DNA of 64,000 nucleotides from Laccaria trichodermophora (GCA_018417955.1 JACTVC010000033.1:124001-188000), one strand, 5' to 3'; counted from the first letter of the stretch, positions 1 to 14,924 are shown. Program-made: numbers and translations. Notes: a model not told the origin generated them from the letters alone.

Positions 1-3000
1 TGAAGTTCCTCTTCCAAGTTCTGTCCAGTAGGGCGTCAGACCAGTGCATAAAATTGGTGTCAAAACAGACCATCAAGAATGACCAGGGATTTAGGTGTAG
101 CGTCACGCAAGATTTTACAACTAAACACGGGGAATATCAGTCCGAATGGTCATCATGTGTGAATAGAAACTTACCACTCATCAAGTTCGACTTTAAATGT
201 ACTTGCATTTGAGAACATATTGTCATAGGCTCCCATTCTTGTGATGATGGAGTCGACGGGGCACAATCTGAAATTCATCAATCTTCTTGAGGTGTATGAC
301 AATGAGGTCGTCTCTTACTTAGCACGAGCAGCGGGAACAAGCATGCCGAGTTGCGCCATGATCTAGAATGATTTTCAGCGTTACTTCTTCCAGGCAATAA
401 AAGGTGAACGTACGACGCCTACGGCCGTCATGCGCATAACCTAAAACAGGGCTCACGTCATGGATTACCTCAGAGTCTCAATGGATACTTCTTACTGTGG
501 ATTTTCCACTGTGTAAATGATTGAGAAAAAATGTGTCAGGGAAATAAAGATAAAAAGACCCACGCCATATTCGGACCTAAAACCCACAAGGTAATTGTAT
601 CGAAACCAAAAAAAACGTGTGAGGCGGGGGGTAGAACTTACCTGTAAGCAGCGCGATCTTTCCGACATCACCTCCCAATTTCACATCATTCGGAATGAAG
701 CTCTTCAAATTCGTGCTCAAGCACAATGTGGGATGCCGCAGTTGTTCGAAGTCGACAAAAGCGGCATTACCCTCTACAAATTCAGGCCGGCAAGAAGGTT
801 CTCCGATAGCAGCGGACGACTTGGCCAAGCTGAACAAGCAATCCAGTTCTGCAAAGACTCTAATGGCGCGCAACCACAGAGCTCGATCCGTGTCGAATTC
901 CTCGAAGAGCCGGAACTTGAAGGCCTTGATAGCGGTGTTGCGGTTCTCCCGAGCCTCTTTCAGTTGGCGAACAGTCTTTTGCAAGGAGCCAACTACGTAT
1001 CGAGTTTTCGCCTAGACGTATAAGAAGAGATTCCACAATTCGCTGCAGAGTGGTCACCTTGGTACCACCACTTTTAGTCCAGTCCTTCGGCACCTTCTCT
1101 TTCTTCACACTTGCGGGGGTCTCCACTAGATAGATTTCCTGAAAGAGTGTAAGGACGGCTCATACGATACTTAAAAGGCAAAAGGTACCTTGTTTCCAAC
1201 ATGGCTATGCCAGTATTCCAGCTTTATCCTAAAGAAGTGGGCGAGTGAGATTGAATGCCATGAACCAACAAAGAATTTCTACCCGAGAGATTTCTGAAAC
1301 TTCTTCAGATGATCTTCGAGGCCTTCTTCAAGCTCTTCAATCTCCGCTACAATCTCATCATATCTTGCATCCTTCCCTTTTTGGGGTACCAGTTCATTCG
1401 CCTCTGAAGTGTGCAGCGGTGAGCGAAAGAGCGATAGGGGGCAGAACGCATACCTTTCTCCTCCGTTGGTTCGTACATGCTCTGGACATTTTTTATGTTT
1501 GGCGATAAATCAGGCGCATTCCGAAGCAAACCAAGAATGGTCTTCGAATCGAAGTCTTCCGACTCATCTGCGAGTTTGGTGAAGCCCTTATTCATAGTTT
1601 TGAATGCCTGCATTGAATAATTCAGTTAGATTGTCCTCTCAAATGCAAAAAGGATTGACATACAGACAAGACCTTCAAAAAGTCTTTTATGCGGCAGTTC
1701 TTAGCATGAATACGAGAGACGATACGCTCCAAATCCGGCAATCCTTTAGCTACACCAGTGAAGGACGCCTCAAAGGTTGGATGCTTCAGGATGTCCTGAA
1801 CTGCGTCGAGCCTATTGTGCAGATATGAGCATGTGACAATCAGGAGGCCAGCCGACTCCCCTCGCATTTATCGCCGAGATATCGGAAAGAGGCATACACA
1901 ACCAGATTCTGAAGAGTCGCTTGCCTATGCAGCAAGGCCGTTTGAACAAAGAATCGCACAAGATCAGCTCCACGTACCGAACGGGGTGATACAGCGCCTC
2001 AATAACGTCAGAAGAGACCCATCTTCAGTTCCTTCATTATTTAGGAGTATCTGCGATGACAATAATGATGATTTTGACATTCACATGGTCCAAATAAACG
2101 AACCTCAATATGTGCCAAAGTCTGTCCATCGAGAGTGAGTCCCCGACCCCTTTTCATTGGATCGTACACATTGAAATTCTTCATACTCAGGATATCCTTA
2201 TCAATATTCAGTTGACGGAGATACCTAAGAGAAAACCAATCAATATGAGAGAAAGCCCCTCGATCAAGAATTTTAGCCCGATGCACAAACCAGATCATTG
2301 ACCCCAAAGCTTCGATTGCGCTTTGATCGCCACCCATTTCTCGAATGCAGTCGGGAACAGAGGACGGTAATAGAGATTCATCAGTATCATCCATATTGTC
2401 ATCTTCGTCAGGGGGAAAAAGTGCTTTAATCTCCTGCAGAGTCGCTTCATAGTTGAATCCCTCTACGCTACGCAGACCCGTCCACAAACACGCAGGAGGA
2501 AGGATCGATTTGAGCAATCGCTGAGTCGCCACGGACAAAGTTCCCTACGGGTTAAAAAAAAAGAAAAGTCAATCCACCTTTCGTTCTCAGCGCTTAACTT
2601 CGCCTACTTTTTTGTACACGAGTTCCTTTGGTCGGATCTGCCGTAACAGCGTTTCCAACTTGGTACGACAAACATCGTCCTCAAAACTGCTCAGATTGAA
2701 CTGGGATGTGGAGCACTCGAGGACGCATATTCCAAACTTGTTATTAGAAGGCTCTGAGCCTTCTTCGCAAATAGAAATGCAGTGTCCAGCTTGCTCGTCC
2801 GTCAAGAGCTCGGGATCGACGAGTGTGCCGTTCGTATACACTTTATTGAGTTCTCTGTATCGATTGTTAACGGGGGAAGAAGGCGAGAAATAAAGAGACG
2901 AACCGTCGTACAATCTTATCTTTGCTTTTATCTTCGCTTGCCTTTCCTTTAGTCGCAGCCATCCGCATTTCTGCGCCAAGGGCAGTTTCGGCTTGTTCGA

Positions 3001-4890
3001 CGCGCCCAACCTTGTAACCTATGCAAATGTTACTAATGAAAGAAAAGAAAAGAAATCAACGAACCTTTGCCCAAGAATTTCCTACTCCTCAATGAGTGAG
3101 GGTTCGAAATTGGAAAAGAAAAGATGACTTACGCTGCCCAAAAGTTGAAGGACATTTCTGGGACACCAACCTTGACACGAAGGGTCAGGCTGCGTATGAT
3201 AATTCAATTTTCCAGACCTTACCATTGACATTTTGACTCTCGATGTCAACTTCAGGTCAAACACCTGATGTCCAATACGAGCATCGTCTTCATAAAGCTT
3301 AAAAACAATGTGGTCAGTTGAGGGTTTTTACGGCGAGCAGGTAATTTACCTCAAAGAATTTACTGGACAGCAAAGAAAAAAATCAGTTTTTACAAAAGAA
3401 TTGTCGTTAAATGAACGCAGCAGACCCCTTTTGGAAGAATAAAATCTGTCCCCAGAGTTATTAGTTCAGAAAAGTTCCATAATATCCTGGCTTTACTCAC
3501 AGTATCGTAATGGTTTTGCTTGATCTTCCGATGAAAAAAAAACTGTGTCAAGAATAAGTAGACTTTAAATGAGACGGAAACCAACCTCCCAGAACTGTGG
3601 AAGATGCATGAGAAATGACCAGATGGCGAACAAAGATGGTATACCTGTGTCTCGAATGGAGTGAAATCCTTCCAAGCGCTCTTTGGTATAAAAATGGTTC
3701 GAGGGTCATAGTTGGGCTCTCCCGGCCTCCTGCCATCTTTCTAAAAGAATATCAGCACATCTCTGTAATCTCCATAACCGTAACTTACATCCTTGATATC
3801 AGCTAAGAAGGAGTAAGGAGACTCAGCGGCCTTCTTTTCTTCTTTCTTCCCAATCTCACGTTGCTCCGCCTTGGTCAAGAACATGGAGGAGCCCCCAGAT
3901 GCTGACTCTGCGACCCTGGTAGCTTTTTCCTTTGCTGAGGTCTGTTTAAGCGCGCGAGTCGACTTTGATTTGCTCTTTTTAGGCTTGTCGTCCTCCGATT
4001 CCTCCTCTGACGAGGCGCGTGAACGATGAGAAGACGCAGAGGAGTGAGAAGAAAAAGATTTGGTTGATTTAACCTCGACGTCGGAGTCGGAGGGAGCAAT
4101 GAAGTCGTCATCCTCTGCTTCTGATGCCTTTGAACGCGCTTTTGGGGGCTGAGCTTCAACATAACTTTTAAAAAAAGGCATCCTACGGACCTTTCTTCTT
4201 GGGAGATTTTTTGAAACGAGTGAGTCGCTGGGTGAAGGATGTGACCGAGGTCGACATTTCTCTGTCCTCGTCTTCATCGTCACTGAGCACCATGTGTATA
4301 CGCGGTTTCTTGGCGCGCTTGTCTGTTCATACCCGTAAGTATCAGAATCTAGTTGGGTGTAATGACTACATACTCTGAATGGCATTTAAAGGCGAGGAAT
4401 TAGGATGAGAAGATTTGCGCTGGTTGGAGGCTTCTTCATCTGAATCTTCAATTACCACTTTACGCTTCCCGTGAGTCTGGCGAAAAATCCCAATCTGTGA
4501 ATAGCTTCAAAAAAAACACTCAATACGCACCGACTTAATCGAACGAGGCTCTTCCTCCTCTTGTGAGTACATATCTACGTCTATTGCATCGCTCGTCGGC
4601 GGCGTGGTCATCCCAAGAGAAGATCCGGGGCTAGCAGCAGGCGGCGAGCTCAAATACCGCGCATTAGGATATTTAGAGTCGGGGGTTTTCGGTTCCGGAG
4701 AAGAAGAGGGTATATCCTTGCGTTTTGACGCGGTTGGTACAGAGTTGGAGGGAGCTGCTTTCTCTATCGCGTTAGTCTTTGCTGAAATGTGAGTAGATTT
4801 GGCGGCCTCTTTGGCATGACCTTTGGAGAAAAATGACTTGAGACTCTTCTGTTTGAGGGATTCAGAAGACGCTTTAGGTTGGGGTGCCAT
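1..4890 (-). CDS. MSH6: DNA mismatch repair protein MSH6 (MutS-alpha subunit), partial at left edge
   Basis: MSH6 pairs with MSH2 as MutS-alpha, which recognises base mismatches and small loops in the nucleus. The start at 4890 opens with a canonical PCNA-binding box, QKSLKSFF (residues 14-21), followed by a Ser/Pro-rich linker and acidic patches. Downstream exons carry the mismatch-binding domain (HYDTV, then FDLKLTSRVKMSMV), the connector and core (ELNKVYTNGTLVDPELLTDE; MKNFNVYDPMKRGRGLTLDG), the helical clamp and the ATPase. The ATPase P-loop GPNMAGKST is split over several tiny exons (13, 13 and 27 nt at 564-576, 496-508 and 414-440). The conserved MAQLGMLVPA and VDSIITRMGAYDNMFSNAST follow, then the Walker B stretch LVILDELGRGTS. 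The gene leaves the window there, so only the last part of the ATPase domain is missing. All joins read in frame and no disruption was seen. It is convergent with nothing here and lies downstream of GFA1 on the same strand. Confidence 0.96.
496..508 (-). other. MSH6: Second 13-nt microexon in MSH6 P-loop
   Basis: The exon TGGAAAATCCACA lies between a TTTACACAG acceptor and a GTAAGA donor and encodes the G-K-S-T of Walker A. The next exon, 414-440 (27 nt, MRMTAVGV), is bounded by TTTTAG and GTACGT. The nucleotide-binding loop is therefore assembled from at least four exons. Confidence 0.9.
564..576 (-). other. MSH6: 13-nt microexon in MSH6 P-loop
   Basis: On the minus strand the preceding exon ends ...CTT ACA G before a GTAAGT donor. 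The next acceptor (TTTTAG) gives the 13-nt exon GTCCGAATATGGC, followed by a GTGGGT donor. Only this exon restores the invariant order L-T-G-P-N-M-A-G-K-S-T when joined to the next microexon at 496-508. Confidence 0.9.
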
Positions 4891-5281
4891 CCCAACACAA
4901 TGTCAAGTGGTCGAAATCCTTACAGAACCAATACAGAACCGTGACAGGACACGTTGGTACTTATTTGGTCGATAACCATGCGAAACCAACACAAACAAAC
5001 ACGTCCTCAAGAGTCGATACCGTGACAAAACTGAATGATGACAAGATATTTCCAGGTTGACAAGCTTCAACAAACTAAGCAACCTACTAAACCGTCCGTG
5101 AAAAAGATGGGATGACCCCCAAGTACACCGTAAAAACTACATGCCAGCATTTTTTGTACTGTCCATTATACTTCGACCTACGTAAAAAGGTGGGGGAGGG
5201 GGAGGAGAAGGGGGGGTCCAATGGCTTGATAAAAGAAGAATGTTCATAATGGAATCCACGAGACCTCAGGGGTAACTTCGC
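4891..5281. promoter_or_regulatory. MSH6 upstream region / GFA1 3' flank, with a G-rich tract
   Basis: No gene is seen. The 391-bp stretch separates the GFA1 stop from the MSH6 start, both on the minus strand. It should hold the GFA1 terminator and the MSH6 promoter. It contains a purine tract at 5189-5216 with runs of 5, 5 and 7 G on the plus strand. Confidence 0.5.
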
Positions 5282-7793
<2,512 letters not shown>

Positions 7794-8363
7794 GATTTAC
7801 TAGGAGAGATGAAATTCGTTGCCGACGCTGTCGACGATATTGGGCGGGTACTTGGGTTGAGGGTAAAAGAGCTGAGAAAGGAATGGGTTTGGAGATCGAG
7901 TTCGAACTTGATGGTTGTCTGAAGTACTTGAGGTTTAGGGGTGCCTGGACCAATTGGAGACAAACAAAGCAATGCTTAGCGGCTGTCTGGGACCTTGGCT
8001 GAGGCTGAGCTTCGAAGCAGTTCGAACGGGCACACACAGCCGCCAGCTCAGCCTCACCAATTTTCAAAATGTATAAAGGTTTCTCCCATGAGCTCCCATG
8101 TTCACGACATGTAGCCGCAAACGCAGTGATGCCGTCAACGTGATGCACCCAAAATATATCGGCGTCCTCTTCTTCCATGAACAGGACGGACTCTTCGGGC
8201 CTTTAGCCCTTCAAGCAAAGCAACCATCAGCAACTGCGGTGTTCAGACACCCTTTTGCTCATCAGCTTGCGACGTCTCGGCATAAAACCACCACCCTTTT
8301 AGTATTCACTACCTACGATCGAGCGAGGGCGGAGAACTTGAAATACCCCCCCAATGAACTTTC
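7794..8363. promoter_or_regulatory. GFA1 upstream region
   Basis: This 570-bp stretch upstream of the GFA1 start shows no convincing coding frame. Short frames on either strand have no recognisable family. It probably holds the GFA1 promoter and 5' leader, and the 3' end of the next minus-strand gene. Confidence 0.4.
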
Positions 8364-9213
8364 TCAAACCCACATCCAATCTGTAATACTACGCTTGAGC
8401 GTGGCGGCAGTGTCCTCGAAGCGCGTCTCCAGACCTGCGAGCATGGCACGGGCAGCGCGTGTTCCCTGTTTGGGACTGGATCAGCCCAGCTCATGACGAT
8501 GGGAAAAAGATCCACGTACCGCGACAACTTTCTTGCCCTTAGTTGTCCCGGCATTGGCGGCGGCACCACCTTGTTGAACGACGACGCAATTACCAAAGCC
8601 AGCAGAGCTTTTGAACGACTATAGAGCAGCAATCAAACATCGGTATTTTAGGAGAAGATAGAGACCAACCACGAGGCATTTATCCTTTGTCGCACCCCCG
8701 GTGCATTTGGTACCTGCGGGCAATTGGACAACAAGCGGTTGCGATCCTACCGTCTTGGGTGCCTGGATTGGAGTTGAACGCTTGAATGATAAGTGATTCA
8801 CGTTTTCAAACTCACAGGGTCTCCGTTTGTAGTCACTTTTGCGGCAACAAAGGTTTTACCAACTCCAGTTGCATCAACTTGAGCTGTAAATTGACGGGAG
8901 CCATCACCACCACTACAAGAAAGAAGGTATGGGAGGGCATTTTACAAACACAAAGAGGATTAACGTACGCGTTAAAGTCTACCGCGGTTGCCTTGAAAGA
9001 GCCATCAGCCGCCGCTTGAACGGCCGTTGACTTGTCAATAGTCCCTGCGATGTTAACACCGGCGCCACAGGGGTTTGCTGTACTAGGACGCTTAACGTCA
9101 CTGCGTTTCGCAGCTCCAGCAACGCCTAAAACGGGGGAGACGGCAGCATGCGCTTGCGCCTGGAGTGCGAGCGCAACGATGAGGATAGCAAATGTCAAGA
9201 TCTTGGAGAACAT
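8364..9213 (-). CDS. Small secreted Egh16-like (gas1/MAS3-type) protein
   Basis: The ATG at 9213 starts MFSKILTFAILIVALALQAQ, a clear signal peptide with a likely cleavage after AHA. The mature protein has HAAVSPVLGVAGAAKRSDV, RPSTANPCGAGVNIAG and QAAADGSFKATAVDFNA. Later exons give GFGNCVVVQQ and a last exon beginning GTRAARAMLAGLETRFEDT and ending TDWMWV. This layout (HAAV..PVLGV, RPs..NPCG, C-terminal GTRAAR) is what I associate with the fungal Egh16-like family, described first in plant-pathogen appressoria and also found in saprotrophic fungi. The biochemical role is unknown. At least four exons join in frame. A TATA box lies about 150 bp upstream of the ATG. Longer N-terminal readings rely on a TTG codon, so the ATG was preferred. 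Confidence 0.72.
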
Positions 9214-9845
9214 TTTGGCGCAAGCTCGATTCAAAGACGAGGACTAGCTCGAAAGGGTTAAGCGAGAAAGAGAGAAGGAGTGAATTAGGACGGAGTGGTA
9301 GAAAAGGAACCAGTCCTGAAAGTGAATGAGAAGAGGAATGAGGGAAATAAGAGTTAATGGAGGCTTTTATAGCGAAGGTTCGTCCCTTGTAACCATTGTC
9401 TTGCCAAAGCTAGATCTCCACATGGCTCGAAGGAATGATATGGCGTTGTTATGATACCCTGGACCTTTTGTCAAAATTTGAGACGCACGTGACTGGGCAA
9501 TCACACATATTCCCGAATCCCTGTGGCTTCATTGTGCCATCTATTATAATTGATGGAACGAAAGGCCGGTTTTCTGAAAGGAAATCCACAAAAAAGCATC
9601 GTTTGTCGACCAAATGGTGATTATTCTCCCAAATCTTCAAGTTGCGGATGGATTGGAACCAAACAGGGAATGAAATTATTATTGGCCAACCCTTGACAGA
9701 CTCTATATTTTGAAAAATAATGTGTTTAGAGGGAAATGGTGTTGCGGTTGCCCGGCCCTCCTGAGGTGCGGCAAATCTAGTATAATCAGTCGCATCTGTG
9801 GAGTTGTTACCAATGGTAGGGTTTGAAAGTTGGTGGAAGTCGATC
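9214..9845. other. Intergenic: Egh16-like promoter and EXO1 3' flank
   Basis: The stretch is 632 bp. Apart from the TATA box it holds no gene I can support. Frames readable here on both strands lack family features and overlap one another. Confidence 0.4.
9364..9371 (-). promoter_or_regulatory. TATA box of the Egh16-like gene
   Basis: TATAAAAG on the minus strand lies about 150 bp upstream of the ATG at 9213. A strong TATA box suits a highly and conditionally expressed secreted protein. Confidence 0.5.
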
Positions 9846-12420
9846 TCACCGAAATTGTAGGAGCCTCGCTTGTGCCCTGGCCATGACATCTCTCTCCGAA
9901 TGTAGATGTGGTCTAGCGCCCATTGATACTTCCATGATCTCATCTGATTCGAACCCTTCATCTCCATTCTTTGGAGACTTCGCCCACACTGTCTCATGGG
10001 GCTGCAGCCGCCTTGGTTTTTGGGGTGCATCGCCTTTCACGACGACCCGCTTTGAAGGAACAGCACGCTGCGATCTAACAAGCGTATGCCGCCCTGCAGG
10101 AGTCACGTTGCTTTCACTTCTCCTCAGCGATCTGGGCTTGGATGGAAGTGCTTTTGGGTGGTTCAATGTCCATCGCGCCTTCCAGCCATCCGACACTGCT
10201 TTCTCGGAAATCGACCGCTGATTCTCGAGATCAATCCAATCCAATTCATCCACGTCGATGACGACTCTGAGCGACTTGGAAGGGGGATTACTAACAGGAG
10301 TTTCAGGAGATGGACTTGGAGGGGATGCAGAATTCGAGCCTGCAGAGCAATGATCTTGTCTATCGTCCTCAGAGCAATCAATTTCACTGGTCCGATCGTC
10401 ACCCAGTGTGCCACGCAGATCTGGACCCAAATAGATTGTAGTATTATCTCCGGTGGGATCAGGATTTCTATCATCTGAATGGTTACTTGGATGATGCAAG
10501 CAGGGACGACGTTGGGCGACGGGACTCGGGACATCGTCAACCTCGAAAACATCACCTTCCGCATGATGTCGTTTGAAAGGTTTGGGAGTTTGGTCAGGGC
10601 GAGGAGGGGAGGACAGTTCTTCCGTATTTCTGGATATCGACGTCGAAGGCGAAATATAACCGTCCTCTTGTTCCACTACATCGACTTCTTCCAGATCAAA
10701 ATCTAATTCTGTCTCTAGGCAAATCTGAGCCTTCATAGACACATCAGAGCCATCGAGACCGTCGTCTTCGTCGTCATCCACAAGGGTAAATATATTCTCC
10801 TTTTCGGCACTTGAGTGAGACGGCCCAGCCACGGCGATTGTCTCTTCACCGCGCCTGTGGTGGGCTGAAGTATCCCTGGAAGAACCGAAGAACTTCGAGT
10901 TAACAGACTTCGGAGGGGATATTTGGCGACGCTTCTTTTGCGCCATGTCGTCCTCCATGACATCTGCTAGTGTCCTCTTGCCGCTGGCTCGCCTATTCCA
11001 GCCTTGCTTGCATACAATGGGCTGCCCTTGGGTCGTTTGGGGGGGTATGATAGGATTTGGACCTGGTAGAAAACCGATTACGTTGCAAGATACAGAGGGA
11101 AGGTATCGTCATACCAAAAAAGCTGAGAATACCCCCACTCGAGGGTTTTTCCTTCATCTTGCCTTTCCCCTTACTTGACTTGCTAGTAGAAGCCACTGGA
11201 GTAAGTTTAGCACGGGGTGTAAAGCTAGTATTGATATCTTCCATAGGCAGCAGAGTAATCGGGTCAATATCACCCATAGCCAACTTCTTCGCCAGAGCTA
11301 CATCGATGTCGCTGAAATCTCCTTAGCAACTGAGCGCAACAAGTATGAATGTACCCACTTTCCAACGTAAGCTTCCGCGTCCTCATCCCAATCCCCATCG
11401 ATGGGCCTCAAGTAAACAAGCTTCTCCTCCAAGGGACAATACACCCTCTGATGCAGGAAGCATTTTTCCGCCATTCTGAATCGCTCAAGGTAACCAGGCG
11501 GAACCGACTTCTTCCCCTCCAGAAGAATTACTCGCACAACCTGTTCTACAGACTTCCACTTCCTCAGAAGGAAACAAGCAGTCTTCAAGCCGACCCCTGG
11601 TATGCTTCCCAGATAGTCGCATCCACTCAAAATAGCCATGGCCCGAAATTGCACGTCAGACCAACCGACGAGCGAGATGCTATTGGGGTCAGATCTACGA
11701 GCAGTGACAGTGCCGAAATCTTTGCGCGAGATGGAAATGACGGTGCTGGCAACGACGTCGAGTTTCAACAAAACATTTTGACAACCAAAAACGAGCAGGT
11801 CCGAGTCTTCCGTTATAACGCCATTCACGATTCCCATCCTTTCCAAATAAGCTAGCTGAGCATCTGCCTCATATGGAGCGACCACATAGGGAATATTCTC
11901 CGCGCGTAGAGCCTGTGTTCGGAAAAATGAGCTGGCGACGATTCATGGAGGAAAAGAAACGTGCCTTGATGAATTGGTATGCCATCTGCGGTGTAACGTC
12001 CACAGACTTGACATAGCACTCTCGAGCCTCACGGTGCTTCCCCTGTAATGCGAGGGCGTTCCCACGAGAAAGGTGTTCCTCACGTCTCCGCTTTCGACTT
12101 GATTCAGTGTTCTTCTTGGCTGGAAGTGGACCGCCGTCAAAGACGATGTAGGGTTGAATATTGTGGTATTGCAAGAGCCTCACGCGGTGCATGGCATAGT
12201 CAACGTATCTAATCATTGTAAGCATTCGGTTTCGTTGCAACGGACAAGTTACTACTCACTTGTGTGTATTTTTTCCCGTGGCCAGCTCTGTGGGACAGGT
12301 AAAGACACCCTTATGCAGCCAGACATAAGCGTCAATAGCAAGTGTTTGACCTGAGAATTCCGATAGATGTCGGGTGACTTGAATCGATTTGAGTGCTGTG
12401 AGAAGCCCAGAAATCCCCAT
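9846..12420 (-). CDS. EXO1: Exonuclease 1 (RAD2/FEN1-family 5'-3' exonuclease)
   Basis: EXO1 resects nicked DNA in mismatch repair and at double-strand breaks. The start MGISGLLTALKSIQVTRHLS is the family N-terminus. The catalytic acidic residues are visible: TLAIDAYVWLHK, YIVFDGGPLPAKK, APYEADAQLAYLER, TEDSDLLVFG. The helix-hairpin-helix DNA-binding motif is in SGCDYLGSIPGVGLKTA. After KLAMGDIDPITLLPMED comes a long disordered, Ser/Asp-rich tail ending RAQARLLQFR. The tail contains SGGILSFF, which resembles a PCNA-interacting box with Ser in place of the usual Gln. At about 700-750 residues the length fits the family. It has several exons, including one long exon covering the tail. It lies within about 5 kb of MSH6, its functional partner, with GFA1 and a secreted-protein gene between. 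Confidence 0.95.
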
Positions 12421-12859
12421 GTTCGGCTTTACGGGTTTGGGTAAGGGGAAGCCACTAAGGAAGAAGGGGACAGAAAAGTCACAGTTGCACGACCCTTCAA
12501 TTTGGATGGACAAACAACGCGTACACAAAGTGAACGCGAACTTACACTAGTACATATTAGATTCGCCCGCTCTTAATCTTTGAGGCGGGGTCCCAAAGTC
12601 AACGATACAATAAGTTTGTAGTTGTATACAAAGTAAAATACAGAAGCGGATATAAGGTCTGTTGGAAGACCCACTTCGAGGTTAAAATTTTCCGCAAGTG
12701 CAGAAACCCGCGACTATTGCAGGGGTCAGTAGACACAACAAGTTTGTAGTTGGATACAGATTTCAATTAATAAATGAACGGATATAAGGCCTGTTGGAGG
12801 ACCTAGCTGAAGGTTTAGGACGGAGAATGGAAAAAGAGGCCAGCAACAACTTTACCTAC
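12421..12859. promoter_or_regulatory. EXO1 upstream region / cystathionine gamma-synthase 3' flank
   Basis: This 439-bp stretch holds no gene. It should contain the EXO1 promoter and the 3' end of the next minus-strand gene. It also holds an imperfect direct repeat (12612-12803). Confidence 0.5.
12612..12803. repeat. Imperfect direct repeat, two units of about 62 bp
   Basis: Unit 1 (12612-12672) and unit 2 (12740-12803) share AAGTTTGTAGTTG, then ATACA, then CGGATATAAGG.CTGTTGGA and GACC in the same order. They are offset by about 128 bp. The middle differs by a few bases and a 3-bp indel. No terminal inverted repeats are seen. Confidence 0.7.
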
Positions 12860-14924
12860 TCAAATTTTAGCCACGGTAGCTTCAGCTGCTTTTAACGCCT
12901 TCTCAAACGAGACCAGCAGCTCGCTGATGTTTTCCATGCCTACGCTGATGCGCACAAGGCCCACCTCGACGCCATATTGAGCTGCCCAATCTAACTCTGC
13001 AAAGTGAGCCAAGATGGTGAACGGACAGGCAAGAGTAAAGTTGGTTCCTAAACTCGGGCCCTTAGAGCAAGGCAGGGAATCGAAAAATGCCTCCGATGCT
13101 TCACCCGACGTAAACGTTAAAGAAAACAAGCCTCCATAGCCGCCTACTTTCCCATCGTCGGGATCAACACGTTTTAGGCGACAATGCTCATAATTTTCCG
13201 TGGTAATGTATTTCGGATAGAACACCTCTTTGATGGCAGGCTTGGTAGCGCCAGTAGCCAGGGATCGTGAGCGCAAAAAGTCGCAGACTGCTTCGGTGTT
13301 GGCATCAATGATTCTGATTCGGCGTTTGAAATCGCGCGAGTTGCGTTCCATGTAAATGGCGTCTTCACCGAAATAGACATCCTCGTACGTGACATCGAGG
13401 TGGGCCTTGAGGGCTTTGTAGTGGCGGCGTCTGGGATTCAGAACTAAACTGTGAACTGGATGAGCGAGAGCCACCAATAACTGTTGGGCACATACCTGCC
13501 GCCCATGACGTTGGCTACGCCGCTGAAAACCTTGGAGAGGCTGCTAACTACGATGTCAGCGTAGGGAAGCACTTCAACGTTGACAACGTTGCCAATCGTC
13601 TCATCAATAATAATCAAAAAGTCGTATCGATCTGCGAGGGCACGCAGTCGGGGGAGGTTGGCACTACGAAGCAGAGGATTTGATGGGAACTCCGTTACTA
13701 ATGCAAGTATCGGAGGGGTGTTCGGATTGCGCGCTACTTCTTCCTCCAAGACTCTCTCCAGTTCGTCGACGTCCGAATCGAGCCCAGTACCAAAGAAATG
13801 GCATCCCGGGCCCCACTTTTGCAAGATCTTGAGGGTATCAGTGTACGGGAATCTATAGACGCCAGAGATGGAAACGTATTCTGATGCAAATTGAGCAACA
13901 AAGACTCACCCAAAGCAGATACTCTTTGCTGGAGGCCGGATAGCGGCAACGTAGTTGTGGGCATTCCATATAGCGGCCATCCCCGTCGGGAACAAATACA
14001 CATCGTCCTCTGATACATCAGTGATCCCTCGCGAGCTAGGCCCTACCATCAAGTTTTCCTTCCCTGCCACGACCTCGTCCTGTGCCTCAGTGGCATTGTC
14101 TTGGATAAGAACGCCCGCCATTCTTCGACGTAAAGCCCTCTTCGCAGACGCTGCTGCTGAGAGAGGGAGGTTCCTCCCATATCGCTCCTCAAGGTAAACA
14201 TCGTGATCGTTGCTCAAACCATCTATCGCTAGGGCAGCGGTCGCGAACTGAGATTTCGTCGGCGGCGGAGATTTGCCCGCTGTGCTGTTGACCGAGTAGT
14301 GTCTGTTATGCCCCTTTCCAGAAAATCGGCTCGCAACAGGTGAAGAAGGTTTTGTTTGGGCGGCGCCAGACGGAAGCAATGAAAGACACCTCTCTGCCAA
14401 TCGACTGGATATGCCCATCCCCGTGTGTTGCCAGAACTCCTTGGCGATGGAAAACGCATCAGCAGGAAAGAGCACGATGTGGAGATCCGCGCAGTTGGAG
14501 ACAACAACATCTGAGCTGAGATTTTCCCTATTTTTTTTATCCTCGGGGCAAATGCATAGGTGCATCAGGCGTGCGGACACTGGTGCTTTGACCAGCTGTG
14601 AACGATGTTGGATGTAAGATCGGCACTGCTCCGCGATGCGCTGTGTGGGGAAAAGCATGCAGCGTTCGTTCCCGACTGCATATTTTTGTTCGCAGATTTC
14701 TGCAAGCTAAAGACGATAAAGAGCTCATAGCACCTAGAGCAGTGGATCACACATACCTGCTTGATCTTCAAGTGGATGAAAAACCTGGGGTATCCAGATA
14801 CCATGCGATCTACTACTCGTTTTTCGCCCTCCTCGTATCCTACATTGTCACGCCATGTCGGGAGAGAAACTGAAATGGCATGAGGTGTACATGGCGGTAC
14901 TGAGAGTCCCAAGGCGATGTCCAT
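12860..14924 (-). CDS. Cystathionine gamma-synthase (PLP-dependent, Cys/Met metabolism)
   Basis: The enzyme joins an O-activated homoserine with cysteine to make cystathionine in transsulfuration. I chose the ATG at 14924 because it gives [20 protein letters not shown], followed by [20 protein letters not shown], the normal start of the long fungal form (S. cerevisiae STR2-like). A 5' region absent from bacterial enzymes spans roughly the first 300 residues. The PLP fold then has [41 protein letters not shown] with the PLP-binding Asp, and [16 protein letters not shown] with the Schiff-base Lys. The C-terminus includes [16 protein letters not shown]. At about 600-630 residues it is full length, and all joins looked in frame. 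A MITE lies about 70 bp upstream of the ATG. Confidence 0.93.

Noticed and set aside
10086..10478. Plus-strand frames across the EXO1 tail and at 11349-11855
   Set aside because: They are antisense shadows of clear EXO1 exons.
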